Notes under the pieces: generated by a model
Told to the model about the DNA's origin: nothing
Databases searched by the model: none
Seen by the model: the letters and a program-made list of their open reading frames with translations, nothing else
Program-made: the position numbers and the translations under genes
Assembly (NCBI GenBank): GCA_963706425.1
Contig: CAVPMN010000020.1
Location: forward strand, 434,001-498,000
Length of the DNA: 64,000 bases
DNA from: CAVPMN01 sp963706425
GTDB lineage: Bacteria > Actinomycetota > Acidimicrobiia > Acidimicrobiales > Acidimicrobilacustridaceae
Reading direction: 5' to 3'
In this document: positions 27,542 through 37,111 of the stretch, one piece after another
Numbering within the stretch: position 1 is the stretch's first letter
Layout of the letters: the number at the start of each line of letters is the position of its first letter

Positions 27542-28300
27542 ATGGCCGATGCGCTGCACGTGGTGACGACTGGCGCCGGGCCTCGCCTCGTGCTGGTCCA
27601 CGGCTTCACCCAGACCGCTCGCTGCTGGCATCCGGTCGACGAGGCGTTCGCCGTCGATCACGAGGTGGTCGCGGTCGACGCCCCCGGACATGGTGGATCG
27701 GCGGCGGTGCACGCCGATCTCGTGCGAGGAGCTGAGCTGCTCGGCGACGCCGGGGGTCGGGCCACCTACCTCGGCTACTCGATGGGTGGCCGGCTGTGCC
27801 TGCACCTCGCGCTCAGCCGTCCGGCCTCGGTCGAGCGGCTGGTGTTGGTGGCCGCCACCGCGGGCATCGACGACGAGGGCGAACGGGCCCTCCGACGCGC
27901 CGACGACGAGCGCCTCGCCAGCCAGCTCGAGGCCGATGGCGTGGAGGCCTTCCTCGACGGATGGCTGGCCCAGCCGCTCTTCGGCCATCTCTCCCCCGCC
28001 GCCGCGCATCGCGACGAGCGCCTGCGCAACACCGCCGAGGGCCTGGCCTCGAGCCTGCGCCTGGCCGGCACCGGCAGCCAGCTGCCGTTGTGGGACCGGC
28101 TGGCCGGGTTGGCGATGCCCGTCCTGCTGGTCGCCGGCGGGGCCGATCACAAGTTCGTGGCTCTGGCGCATCGCATGGCCGACGCCATCGGCGACAACGC
28201 CACGGTCGTCGAGATCCCCGATGCCCACCACACCGCGCACCTCGAAGCGCCCGCGTCGTTCGTGGCCGCCGTGCGCGAGTGGGAGCAGAAGTCAGGCTGA
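27542..28300 (+). CDS. menH: Alpha/beta-hydrolase, probable MenH (SHCHC synthase)
   Basis: A 252-residue alpha/beta-hydrolase: oxyanion LVLVHGFTQTARCWHPV, acidic VDAPGHGGS, nucleophile elbow LGYSMGGRLCLHLAL, acid near VLLVAGGADHKF and His in IPDAHHTAHLEAP. In MenH the same triad eliminates pyruvate from SEPHCHC. The assignment rests on its place between menD and menA; the fold alone would allow other hydrolases. Its 3' end overlaps the convergent menA by 9 bp. Confidence 0.8.
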   Translation: MADALHVVTTGAGPRLVLVHGFTQTARCWHPVDEAFAVDHEVVAVDAPGHGGSAAVHADLVRGAELLGDAGGRATYLGYSMGGRLCLHLALSRPASVERLVLVAATAGIDDEGERALRRADDERLASQLEADGVEAFLDGWLAQPLFGHLSPAAAHRDERLRNTAEGLASSLRLAGTGSQLPLWDRLAGLAMPVLLVAGGADHKFVALAHRMADAIGDNATVVEIPDAHHTAHLEAPASFVAAVREWEQKSG

Positions 28301-29179
28301 CAACCAGAGACCGGCCGCGAACGTGGCCCCGAACACCAGCTGCACCCGCCCGGTGGCGCCGAGCACCGGGATGAGCGCAGGACCGGTGGCTCCCTCCAGC
28401 ACCGTCTGCACGGGCGCACGCACGAGCAGCACGGCCACGAGGGAGATGGCTCCCAGCGGGCGGTCGCCCAACCCGGACACGAACGGCACGATGGCGAAGG
28501 GCACGAACATCAGCAGTGCGTAGAACACTCGCGTGCGCGCTGCGCCGAGGCGCACGGCCAGCGTGCGCTTGCCGGCCACCGTGTCGGTCGGGATGTCGCG
28601 CAGGTTGTTGATGACGAGGAGCGCGGTGGCCAACAAGCCGACCGGAACAGCGGCGCCCACCGCCAAGCCGGTGATCTCCTCGCGCTGCACGAACGCTGAT
28701 CCGATCGTCGCCACCAAGCCGAAGAACACGAACACGAAGAGCTCGCCGAACCCGTAATAGCCGTAGGGGCGGGGCCCGCCGGTGTAGAGCCATCCGGCCG
28801 CAAACGACAGCGCCCCCACCACGATCAGCCACGGCGTCACCGCGACGGCCAGCGCCAGGCCGGCCACGGCGGCCACGCCGAACGAGGCGATGGCCGCCAT
28901 CTTCACCGCCCCGGGCGAGGCCAGACCCGATCCGACCAGCCGCACCGGGCCGACACGCGAGTCGTCGTCGGTGCCACGCACGCCGTCGGAGTAGTCGTTG
29001 GCGTAGTTCGTGCCGATCTGGATGGCCAGCGCCACCACCAGCGCGGCGAGGAACCGCCAGGCGATGATGCCCTTGCCGGCGCCGAGGTCGCCCATGGCGG
29101 CCGCGGCCGTGCCGACCACCACGGGCACCACAGCTGCCGGCAACGTCCGCGGGCGTGCACCCGCCACCCAGATGTTCAC
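28292..29179 (-). CDS. menA: 1,4-dihydroxy-2-naphthoate polyprenyltransferase MenA
   Basis: Membrane prenyltransferase attaching the isoprenoid tail to DHNA. The 295-residue, eight- to nine-span UbiA-family protein has both Asp-rich motifs, NYANDYSDGVRGTDDD and NNLRDIPTDTVAGKRTLAVR, plus GPVRLVGSGL characteristic of MenA. The GTG at 29179 is preceded by CATGCT at 6 bases, a weak leaderless box. Confidence 0.95.
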   Translation of the reverse strand: MNIWVAGARPRTLPAAVVPVVVGTAAAAMGDLGAGKGIIAWRFLAALVVALAIQIGTNYANDYSDGVRGTDDDSRVGPVRLVGSGLASPGAVKMAAIASFGVAAVAGLALAVAVTPWLIVVGALSFAAGWLYTGGPRPYGYYGFGELFVFVFFGLVATIGSAFVQREEITGLAVGAAVPVGLLATALLVINNLRDIPTDTVAGKRTLAVRLGAARTRVFYALLMFVPFAIVPFVSGLGDRPLGAISLVAVLLVRAPVQTVLEGATGPALIPVLGATGRVQLVFGATFAAGLWLSA

Positions 29180-29216
29180 GGCGAGAGCATGGCACCTGTC
29201 CTTCTAGGCTGTCGCC

Positions 29217-30326
29217 ATGCCGGACCTGGTCGCCGCCGTGCTCGAGGGCAAGCGAGGCGTCGACACCCTCCTGCGGGTGTGGGACGACGGCGATGCGGTG
29301 ATGCCCATCGATCCCCGGCTCTCCGATGCCGCCGTGGCCCGTCTGCTCGAGTCGATGCGCCCGGCACGGTTGATCGACGCTCGGGACGAGGTGACCAAGC
29401 TCGACGAGCCGGTGGGCGTCGAGATCGGAGACGCCCTCGTCATGGTCACCAGCGGCAGCACCGGCGCACCCAAGGGTGTGGTGCACACCCACGAGTCGAC
29501 CGAGGCGTCCGCTCGGGCCACGAGTCGGGCACTGGGCGTCGACCCGACGTCGGACCGCTGGTTGTGCTGTCTGCCTCTGGCCCACGTCGCCGGGTTGTCG
29601 GTCGTGCTGCGAGCCCGGTGGGCCGGCACCCCCGTCGAGGTGCTCAGCGGCTTCGACGCCGTGGCGGTCGAGGCCGCGGCTCGCGAGCGCGGTGCCACCC
29701 TCACCACCCTCGTGCCCACCGCCCTACAGCGCATCGATCCGTCACTCTTCCGTCGCATCGTCGTCGGCGGCGCAGCACCGCCGGCCCACCTGCCGCCGAA
29801 CGCGGTGGTCAGCTACGGGATGACCGAGACCGGATCGGCGGTCACCTACGACGGCCTGCCGCACGAGGACGTCGACGTGCGGGTCGTCGACGGTGAGATC
29901 CAGGTGCGGGGCCCGATGCTGTTCCGCACCTATCGGGGCGCGCCCGACCCTCGGGTCGACGGCGGGTGGTTCCCGACCAACGACGCCGGCGAGATCGACG
30001 AGCACGGGCGGCTTCACGTGAAAGGTCGACGGGGCGATCTCATCATCAGCGGTGGGGAGAACATCTGGCCGATCCCGGTCGAGCAGGCGATCGGCTCGCA
30101 CCCAGCGGTGCACGAGGTCGCCGTGGTCGGCCGGCCGGATGACGAGTGGGGCCAGCGGGTGGTGGCCGTGGTGGTCGCCACCGATCCGAGTGCGCCGCCG
30201 TCGCTCGACGAGCTGCGGGCCCTCGTGGCCGACCGGGTGCACCCGTTCGCCGCGCCCCGTGAGCTGGTCATCCTCGACGAGCTGCCGAAGACCTCCTTGG
30301 GCAAGGTGCTGCGCAACACCTTGTGA
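29217..30326 (+). CDS. menE: O-succinylbenzoate-CoA ligase MenE
   Basis: AMP-forming ligase making OSB-CoA for menaquinone. At 369 residues it is short, as actinobacterial MenE usually is. The P-loop VMVTSGSTGAPKGVVHTH is near residue 80; SYGMTETGSAVTYDG, GWFPTNDAGEIDEHGRLHV, GRRGDLIISGGENIWP and the catalytic end LPKTSLGKVLR follow. TAGGCT lies 6 bases before ATG 29217. menB and menC are not in the window. Confidence 0.93.
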   Translation: MPDLVAAVLEGKRGVDTLLRVWDDGDAVMPIDPRLSDAAVARLLESMRPARLIDARDEVTKLDEPVGVEIGDALVMVTSGSTGAPKGVVHTHESTEASARATSRALGVDPTSDRWLCCLPLAHVAGLSVVLRARWAGTPVEVLSGFDAVAVEAAARERGATLTTLVPTALQRIDPSLFRRIVVGGAAPPAHLPPNAVVSYGMTETGSAVTYDGLPHEDVDVRVVDGEIQVRGPMLFRTYRGAPDPRVDGGWFPTNDAGEIDEHGRLHVKGRRGDLIISGGENIWPIPVEQAIGSHPAVHEVAVVGRPDDEWGQRVVAVVVATDPSAPPSLDELRALVADRVHPFAAPRELVILDELPKTSLGKVLRNTL

Positions 30327-32833
30327 GGGCGGGGTCGCGGCCGATAGGTACGGTCGTGGGTTCTCTCGGCGGGCACGACGACTGCACCAGCGCCCTCCTC
30401 GAGCTGATGGGGCGGCTTCCCGGCCATGTCATCGCGCTCAACGACGCCGCCGGCCGGCCGACCTATGTGACGCCATCGGTGCGCGACAGCCTCGGGATCG
30501 AGCCGTCCGAGTTCCTCGAGCAGATCGTCGATCTCATCCATCCCGACGACCGGGCCACAGTCGAGAAGACCTGGCTCGACCTGCTCGACGTGCCGGGGTC
30601 GGATGCCCAGATCACCGTGCGCCTGCGTCACGCCGACGGGAGCTGGCGGTGGATCGAGGCCATCGGCGTCAACGCGCTCGACCACCCGACCATCAACGGG
30701 ATGCTCTGGAACTACCGGGACGTGACCGAGCAACGCCAGAACGAGGTCGAGCTCGAGGCCAGCGCGGAACGCTTCCGATCGATGCTCGAGGAGAGCTACG
30801 ACCTCTTCCTGATCGTCGCCGATGACCTGACGGTGCAATGGGCGAGCGCGGGCACGCTCGCCACGATGGGCTACCAGCCGGACGAGGTGTCGGGCACGAA
30901 CGTGCTCGAGTTCGTGCACCCCGACGATCACCGGGTGGCCACCGAACGCCTCGCCTGTGCGCTCGCGGGACACCCCCCCGACGAACCGACCGTGGTGCGC
31001 GCCCGTCACCGCGACGGCCGTTGGATGTGGGTCGACGTCATCGGCATCGACCTCCGGGACAACCCGCTTCCGGGCGGCTTCGCCATGTGCCTGCGCGACG
31101 TGACCCGCCGGGTGGAAGCCGAACGTGACGCCGAGCGACTCCTCCAGATCTTCGAGGCGACCGAAGACCAGGTGGGCATCAGCGGGCCGACGGGCCAGCT
31201 ACTCCATGCCAACTCGGCCGCCCGACGTCATCTCGGCCTCGACGACGGCCCGCTGCCCGAGATCGATCTGATGGCGCTGTTCCCCGAGTGGGAGACCGAT
31301 CGGATCAACCACGAGGTGCTGCCGGCCCTGCGACTCGAGGGCTCGTGGAGTGGCGACATCGACATCGTGCAACCGGGGACCGGCGAGATCGAGCCTGTAC
31401 ACGCGCAGTTCCTCGCCCACTGCAACGAGGGTGGACAGCTCGAGCACTTCTCGGCGGTGTTGCGCGACATCAGCGAGCGCAAGGCCTTCGAGGCCCGCCT
31501 CGAACATGCCGCCACCCACGACCCGCTCACCGGCCTCCCCAACCGCACCCTGCTGCTCGACCGCCTCACGATGGCGCTGGCTCGGGCCCGGCGCCACGAG
31601 ACGCTGGCGGCGGTGCTGTTCCTCGACCTCGATCACTTCAAGGTCGTCAACGACAGCCATGGGCACTCGTTCGGTGACGAGCTGCTCGCCGCCATCGCCA
31701 AGAAGCTCACGGCCGCGCTCCGGCCGGAGGACACGGTCGCCCGCTTCGGTGGAGACGAGTTCGTCGTGCTCTGCGAGGAGCTGCGCAACGAGACCCAGGC
31801 GCTGGTGGTGGGTCAGCGCATCTTGAACGCCCTCGAAGAGGTGTTCGTCATCGGCCAGACCGAGATCTTCGTCGGCGCGAGCATCGGCATCTCCTACTCC
31901 CGCGTCTCCGGCGAGCGCGTCGAGCCGGATCAGGCGCCGTCGACGCCCGAGACCTTGTTGCGCGAGGCCGACGCGGCGATGTACCGGGCCAAGGACCGCG
32001 GCCGCAACCAGATCGCCGTGTTCGACGAGACCCTGCGATCGAGGAACCTGTGGCGCCTCGACACCGAGACCGCGCTGCGGCGGGCCCTCGAGCGCGACGA
32101 GCTGGTCGTGCACTACCAGCCGATCGTCGACCTGGCGTCGGGCCGGGTGCGCGAGCTCGAAGCCCTGGTGCGCTGGAACCACCCCGACCGCGGCCTGCTG
32201 CTGCCCGCCGAGTTCGTGCAGCTGGCCGAGGAGACCGGGCTGATCGTGCCGATCGGCTTGTGGGTGCTCGAGTCGTCCTGCCGCCAGCTGGCCCAGTGGC
32301 GGTCGGCGTTCCCCGAGCTCCACCAGATGAGCGTGGCCGTGAACCTGTCAGGTCGCCAGCTCGGCGACCTGAGCCTGGCCGACGAGCTCGATCGCATCCT
32401 GGCCGAGACGCGGGTCCCGCCGGAACATGTCGTGCTCGAGATCACCGAGAGCCTGCTCATGGACGACGTCGAGTTCTCCCACGAGATGCTGGCCCGGCTG
32501 AAGGCGCGCCGGGTGCGCCTGGCGGTCGACGACTTCGGCACGGGCTACTCGTCGCTCAGCTACCTGCGCACCTTCCCGGTCGACGTGCTGAAGGTCGACC
32601 GCTCGTTCGTGGCCGACCTGGGTGCCGAACGGGGCGACGAGGCCATCGTGGCCGCGATCATCCGCCTGGCCCACACCCTCGGGCTCGACGCGGTCGCCGA
32701 GGGGGTCGAGGCGCAACACCAGCTCGACCGTCTGCACGCGCTCGGATGCGATCTGGCCCAGGGCTTCCATCTCGCGCGCCCGGCACCGGCAGACGAGATC
32801 ACACCCCTGCTGGGCCGCATCCTCGTCACGTAG
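30323..32833 (+). CDS. PAS-GGDEF-EAL cyclic-di-GMP signalling protein
   Basis: An 836-residue soluble sensor: three PAS regions (about 32-140, 150-265, 270-385; the first two end in WNYRDVTEQ and CLRDVTRRV), then GGDEF (intact catalytic GGDEF at 476-480 with an RxxD inhibitory site at 467-470) and EAL (E613-A-L, plus DDFGTGYSSLSYL and AEGVE). Both diguanylate cyclase and phosphodiesterase residues are kept, so it could be bifunctional. No membrane span was seen. GTG 30323 overlaps the menE stop; GTG 30356 is an alternative start. Confidence 0.92.
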   Translation: MRAGSRPIGTVVGSLGGHDDCTSALLELMGRLPGHVIALNDAAGRPTYVTPSVRDSLGIEPSEFLEQIVDLIHPDDRATVEKTWLDLLDVPGSDAQITVRLRHADGSWRWIEAIGVNALDHPTINGMLWNYRDVTEQRQNEVELEASAERFRSMLEESYDLFLIVADDLTVQWASAGTLATMGYQPDEVSGTNVLEFVHPDDHRVATERLACALAGHPPDEPTVVRARHRDGRWMWVDVIGIDLRDNPLPGGFAMCLRDVTRRVEAERDAERLLQIFEATEDQVGISGPTGQLLHANSAARRHLGLDDGPLPEIDLMALFPEWETDRINHEVLPALRLEGSWSGDIDIVQPGTGEIEPVHAQFLAHCNEGGQLEHFSAVLRDISERKAFEARLEHAATHDPLTGLPNRTLLLDRLTMALARARRHETLAAVLFLDLDHFKVVNDSHGHSFGDELLAAIAKKLTAALRPEDTVARFGGDEFVVLCEELRNETQALVVGQRILNALEEVFVIGQTEIFVGASIGISYSRVSGERVEPDQAPSTPETLLREADAAMYRAKDRGRNQIAVFDETLRSRNLWRLDTETALRRALERDELVVHYQPIVDLASGRVRELEALVRWNHPDRGLLLPAEFVQLAEETGLIVPIGLWVLESSCRQLAQWRSAFPELHQMSVAVNLSGRQLGDLSLADELDRILAETRVPPEHVVLEITESLLMDDVEFSHEMLARLKARRVRLAVDDFGTGYSSLSYLRTFPVDVLKVDRSFVADLGAERGDEAIVAAIIRLAHTLGLDAVAEGVEAQHQLDRLHALGCDLAQGFHLARPAPADEITPLLGRILVT

Positions 32834-32842
32834 CCTGCCTCT

Positions 32843-33340
32843 ATGGCGCTCGACGACGAACTGCTCAACCGGGTCACCTGGAAGATCCCCAACGCGCTCG
32901 CCCTGGTGGGCTCGCGGGCGGGTGATGAGCGCAACGCCATGACCACGAGCTGGATCACCCAGCTCTCGATGGAGCCGGTGCTGATCGGCGTCGGCGTCGA
33001 CAACACCGCCGTGACCCATCGGCTCATCACCGAGGGCGGTTCGTTCACGGTCAACCTCTGGAACGCCGACGACACCAGGGTCTTCGTGAAGTTCTCGAAG
33101 CCGGCCACCGACGACGGGGCCACCCTCAACGGCCGCGCGGTGCGCAGTGCCACGACGGGTGCACCGGTGTTCGACGAGGCGATCGCCTGGCTCGACTGCG
33201 AGGTGCGCCACACGCTCGACCTCGGCAGTCACACGCTGTTCGTCGGCGAGGTGGTCGATGCGGCCGTCAACGACGACGACGCCCGCTCGGCATCGATGAG
33301 CGACACCCGCATGAAGTATGGCGGGGTGAAGCGACACTAG
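32843..33340 (+). CDS. Flavin reductase-like, FMN-binding protein
   Basis: A 165-residue split-barrel flavin reductase domain protein: IPNALALVGSRAGDERNAMT, TSWITQLSMEPVLIGVGVDN, GGSFTVNLW and a middle WLDCEVRHTLDLGSHTLFVG are typical. It may supply reduced flavin to a partner oxygenase or act alone as an FMN reductase. TAGCCT (32831-32836) overlaps the upstream stop and lies 6 bases before the ATG. Confidence 0.88.
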   Translation: MALDDELLNRVTWKIPNALALVGSRAGDERNAMTTSWITQLSMEPVLIGVGVDNTAVTHRLITEGGSFTVNLWNADDTRVFVKFSKPATDDGATLNGRAVRSATTGAPVFDEAIAWLDCEVRHTLDLGSHTLFVGEVVDAAVNDDDARSASMSDTRMKYGGVKRH

Positions 33341-33346
33341 GCAGCG

Positions 33347-34090
33347 CTAGCCCCGCAGGAGCGCGCCACCGTCGACCACCACAGTCGTGCCGGTGATCCA
33401 CGAGGCCGCGTCGGAGCAGAGGAACGTGGCCGCGTTGGCGATGTCGACCGGCTCGCCCAGCCGGCCGGCGGGCATGTGGCGGGCGATGGCCTCCTCGTTC
33501 GGCTCCCACAGGGCGCGCGCCATGTCGGTCTTCACCAGACCGGGAGCGAGGGCGTTGACCCGAACGCCGGGCGCCAGCTCGAGCGCGAGCTGGCGGGTGA
33601 GGTGGATGACCGCGGCCTTGGTGCCGTTGTAGATCCCGATCGAGGGCTCGATCCCGAACCCACCGATCGACGCGATGTTGAGGATCACGCCGCCTCGCTC
33701 CTGCATCGCCGCCCTCCAGGCCAGGCGCGACCACACGAGCGGCCCCCGCCAGTTCACCTCGACGGTCTTGTCGAAGCGGGACAGGTCGATGTCGAGCGTC
33801 GGCCCGAAGTAGGGGTTGGTGGCGGCGTTGTTGACCAGGATGTCGAGCCCGCCGAAGCGCTCGAGCGTGGCGTCGACGCAGGCCTCGGCCTGCTCGGGAT
33901 CGCCGGCGTGCGCGGCATGTACCGCCACCTCGCCGTCGATCGTCGAGGCCGCCTCCTCGAGCGCCTCTTGCTTGCGCGACGACAGCATCACGCGCGCGCC
34001 CGACTCGGCCAGGCTGGTGGCGATGGCCCGGCCGATCCCCTTCGACGCGCCCGTGACCAACGCGACCTTGCCGTCGACCCGTACGTCCAT
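33347..34090 (-). CDS. Short-chain dehydrogenase/reductase
   Basis: A 247-residue classical SDR: cofactor loop VTGASKGIGRAIA, LVNNAATNPYF, catalytic Ser in LNIASIGGFG, and YxxxK in YNGTKAAVIHLTRQLA, ending in TGTTVVVDGGALLRG. An Arg in SSRKQ after the second strand suggests NADP(H). GGAGGA four bases before the ATG is a strong ribosome site, so this gene is not leaderless; it follows the lipoprotein gene by 17 bp and is probably in its operon. Confidence 0.9.
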   Translation of the reverse strand: MDVRVDGKVALVTGASKGIGRAIATSLAESGARVMLSSRKQEALEEAASTIDGEVAVHAAHAGDPEQAEACVDATLERFGGLDILVNNAATNPYFGPTLDIDLSRFDKTVEVNWRGPLVWSRLAWRAAMQERGGVILNIASIGGFGIEPSIGIYNGTKAAVIHLTRQLALELAPGVRVNALAPGLVKTDMARALWEPNEEAIARHMPAGRLGEPVDIANAATFLCSDAASWITGTTVVVDGGALLRG

Positions 34091-34107
34091 GATCTCCTCC
34101 GTGGTCC

Positions 34108-35085
34108 TCAGCTCGTGCGGCGCTCGAGCGTGCTGAGCCCTTCGACGGCGGCGTGTTGCTCGAAGCGCTCGAACGCCGAGGGGTCTCCTCCGAGGGTGGC
34201 ATCCCAGAAGTCGACCGTCAGCTCCCGCACCATCTCGTCGTAGGGCGTGATGTCGTTCTCGAAGGGGGTGGCGTGCGATCCCCCGAGGAGCGTGACCAGC
34301 CAGACCGGCGGTGCGGCGACCGCATACGCCTCGACGGCGAAGCGGTAGACGAGCGCCGGATCCTGGTCGCCGTGCACGATCAACAGGGGCACGTGTCCGT
34401 CGAGGGCGTAGTCGGCGGGGAACGCCGGGAGCAGGGCGCCGGCCAGCACCATCGCCGCGGTGATGCGGTCGTCGCGACAGCAGGGGTTGAAGGTGGCGGC
34501 GTAGGTGGTGGCGCCCCCGAGCGACAGACCGGCGGCGGCGATCCGGCTCGCGTCGATGCGACCGAACAGCGGGCTCGACGGATCGTCGTTGGCGGCCAGC
34601 ACCTCGGTGATGACGAAGGACACGTCGCCGGGCTGCGAGCGGAGATCGCCCGCCCCTTGGGGCGCGCCGGGGACGCGGTCGTTGGTGCGGGGGAATGCCG
34701 GCGCGGCCACCACGTAGCCCGCCTCGGCCCAGGCCGACAGCAGGTCGGTGAACTTGTCGGGATGGCCCATGAGCCCGTGGGCGAAGACGATGAAGGGGCT
34801 CGCGCCGTCACCCTCCGGCAGGTAGATGGTGGTGTCGAGCCGACGGGACGGCTCTTCGGGGGTCTCGGTGCCCGCCGGGGTCGGCCGGCTGTCGTCGACG
34901 AACGTCTCGTTCCACGAGACGAATCCGATGGGCCGCTGCAGCGGCGGTGGCGTCGTGGTGGCCCCCGCCTGGCTATCGGGGTTCGAGCTCTCGGTATCGG
35001 AGGAGGTCACGTCGCTACTCGTTCCACTGCAGGCAGCCACGATCACCGTCGCCGTGAGCGCCACTGCGAGCGCCGCCCGTCTCAT
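34108..35085 (-). CDS. Alpha/beta-hydrolase lipoprotein (dienelactone hydrolase/PET-hydrolase-like)
   Basis: A 325-residue exported lipoprotein. Starting at ATG 35085 it has a signal MRRAALAVALTATVIVAAC with lipid Cys19, then a Ser/Thr/Asp-rich linker. The hydrolase core shows FIVFAHGLMGHPDKFTDLL, nucleophile Ser in AAGLSLGGATTYAA, acid in LLIVHGDQDPALVY and His in GGSHATPF. TACGCT lies 7 bases before the start. The substrate may be a polyester or lipid ester outside the membrane. Confidence 0.85.
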   Translation of the reverse strand: MRRAALAVALTATVIVAACSGTSSDVTSSDTESSNPDSQAGATTTPPPLQRPIGFVSWNETFVDDSRPTPAGTETPEEPSRRLDTTIYLPEGDGASPFIVFAHGLMGHPDKFTDLLSAWAEAGYVVAAPAFPRTNDRVPGAPQGAGDLRSQPGDVSFVITEVLAANDDPSSPLFGRIDASRIAAAGLSLGGATTYAATFNPCCRDDRITAAMVLAGALLPAFPADYALDGHVPLLIVHGDQDPALVYRFAVEAYAVAAPPVWLVTLLGGSHATPFENDITPYDEMVRELTVDFWDATLGGDPSAFERFEQHAAVEGLSTLERRTS

Positions 35086-35092
35086 CGGCCGC

Positions 35093-35112
35093 AGCGTAGC
35101 CACCGATACGGT
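35093..35112. promoter_or_regulatory. Divergent leaderless promoters
   Basis: Minus-strand TACGCT (35093-35098) for the lipoprotein hydrolase and plus-strand TACGGT (35107-35112) for the DUF255 gene. Both are 7 bases from their start codons (35085 and 35120). Confidence 0.5.
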
Positions 35113-35119
35113 GGCCGAC

Positions 35120-37111
35120 ATGAGCAACCGCCTGGCCGACGAGACCAGCCCCTACCTGCGCCAGCACGCCGACAACCCGGTCGACTGGTACGCGTGGGGC
35201 GACGAAGCGTTCGCGGCCGCCGCCGAACGCGACTGCCCGATCCTGCTGAGCGTGGGCTACTCGGCGTGTCACTGGTGCCACGTGATGGCCCACGAGTCGT
35301 TCGAGGACGACGACACCGCGGCGTTGATGAACCGCTTGTTCGTCAACGTCAAGGTCGACCGCGAGGAACGGCCCGACGTCGACGCCATCTACATGGATGC
35401 GGTGCAGGCCATGACCGGGCAGGGCGGTTGGCCGATGACCGTCTTCCTCACCCCCGACGGTCGGCCCTTCTTCGGCGGCACCTACTTCCCCAAGGTGGCG
35501 CGAGGCAACATGTTGAGCTTCACCGACCTGCTCACGCGCATCGACGAGGTGTGGCGCACTCGGCGCGACGAGCTGCTCGGACAGGCCGACGAGCTCACCG
35601 AGGCGATCGGCCGCACCGCCGAGATGGAGGCCGGCGACTCCCTGCCGGGAGCCGACGAGCTCAACGGTGCGTTCTCGGCCCTGCGCAGCCAGTTCGATCC
35701 AGAGTGGGGAGGTTTCGGCGGCGCGCCGAAGTTCCCGCAGACGATGAGCCTCGAGCTCTGCCTGCGCGGCCACCGTCACAACGGGTCGGCCGCCACGCTC
35801 GCCATGGTGACCACGTCGCTCGACGCCATGGCGTCGGGCGGCATCTACGACCACCTCGGTGGAGGCTTCGCGCGTTACTCCACCGACGCGACCTGGCTCG
35901 TGCCCCACTTCGAGAAGATGCTCTACGACCAGGCCTTGCTGGCTCGCGTCTACCTGCACGCGTGGCAGCTGACGGGCGAGGTGCGCTATCGCCAGGTGCT
36001 CGACGAGACCATCACCTACGTGCTGTCCGAGCTGCGCCATGCCGACGGCGGGTTCTACTCGGCCGAGGACGCCGACTCCGAGGGGGTCGAGGGTCGTTTC
36101 TACGTGTGGTCCGACGCCGAAGTCCGTGAGGTGTCGGGCGACGACGCCGACGAGGCGGCTGAGTGGTGGGGCGTGACCCAACGGGGCAACTGGGAAGGCA
36201 CGAACATCCTGTGGCGGCCGGTGCGTGGCGACCTGATCCGGCCCGCGGCGGTCGAGCGGGCCCGCGAAGCGCTGCTGGCCCGACGCGCCACCCGTGTCCG
36301 CCCCGGCCTCGACGACAAGGTGCTCACCGAGTGGAACGGACTGATGTTGGCCACGTTGGCGGAAGCGGCCGCCGCCACCGGTGATGCCCGCTGGCTCGAG
36401 GCCGCGGTGGCCAACGCGGAGTTCCTCCTCGCCTCGCTACGGCGCGATGACGGCCGCTGGCTGCGCTCGTGGCAGGCCGACGGAGGGGCTCGTCACCTCG
36501 CCTATGCGGCCGACTACGGCGCCCTGCTCGATGGGTTCACCCGGCTGGGCGAGGCCACCGGCGAGGCTCGATGGATCGACGAGGCGATGCTGGTGGCGCG
36601 AGGTCTCATCGACTTGTTCTGGGACGGTGAGCACGGCGGCGTGTTCACCACGGGGCGCGACGCCGATCGTCTCGTCACCCGCCCGAAAGACGTCATGGAC
36701 AACGCCACCCCGTCGGCCAACAGCCTGGCCGCCGTCGGGTTGGTCCGGCTGGCGGCCCTCACCGGCGATCTTGCCCTGCACGATCGGGCCGAGGACATCC
36801 TCCGGCTGCTCGGCCGCCTGGCCGCACAGCACCCCACCGCGTTCGCCCACCTGTTGGCCGCGGTCGATCTCGTGGCGAGCGGCGTGAGCGAGGTCGCGGT
36901 GGTCGGCGACCGACCCGACCTGGTCGAGGTGGTCACCTCTCGCTATCTCCCCAACACCGTGCTGGCATGGGGCGAGCCCTATGGCTCACCGCTCTGGGAG
37001 GGTCGCCAGGACGGGTTGGCCTACGTGTGCCGGAACTTCGCGTGCCGAGCGCCGGTGGCGGATCCGACCGCCCTCGCAGACCAACTCGCCGACCCCCCGG
37101 TCAGCGGCTGA
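35120..37111 (+). CDS. Thioredoxin-domain DUF255 protein (YyaL/SSP411 family)
   Basis: A 663-residue protein with an N-terminal thioredoxin-like DUF255 domain (SPYLRQHADNPVDWYAWG, then the redox C-H-W-C in GYSACHWCHVMAHESFED) and a C-terminal six-hairpin glycosidase-like (alpha/alpha) region (GGIYDHLGGGFARYSTDATW, KVLTEWNGLMLATLA). The family is widespread but its function is not settled; proposed roles link it to cellobiose epimerase-like folds and redox. Its 3' end overlaps the convergent membrane gene by 11 bp. Confidence 0.92.
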   Translation: MSNRLADETSPYLRQHADNPVDWYAWGDEAFAAAAERDCPILLSVGYSACHWCHVMAHESFEDDDTAALMNRLFVNVKVDREERPDVDAIYMDAVQAMTGQGGWPMTVFLTPDGRPFFGGTYFPKVARGNMLSFTDLLTRIDEVWRTRRDELLGQADELTEAIGRTAEMEAGDSLPGADELNGAFSALRSQFDPEWGGFGGAPKFPQTMSLELCLRGHRHNGSAATLAMVTTSLDAMASGGIYDHLGGGFARYSTDATWLVPHFEKMLYDQALLARVYLHAWQLTGEVRYRQVLDETITYVLSELRHADGGFYSAEDADSEGVEGRFYVWSDAEVREVSGDDADEAAEWWGVTQRGNWEGTNILWRPVRGDLIRPAAVERAREALLARRATRVRPGLDDKVLTEWNGLMLATLAEAAAATGDARWLEAAVANAEFLLASLRRDDGRWLRSWQADGGARHLAYAADYGALLDGFTRLGEATGEARWIDEAMLVARGLIDLFWDGEHGGVFTTGRDADRLVTRPKDVMDNATPSANSLAAVGLVRLAALTGDLALHDRAEDILRLLGRLAAQHPTAFAHLLAAVDLVASGVSEVAVVGDRPDLVEVVTSRYLPNTVLAWGEPYGSPLWEGRQDGLAYVCRNFACRAPVADPTALADQLADPPVSG

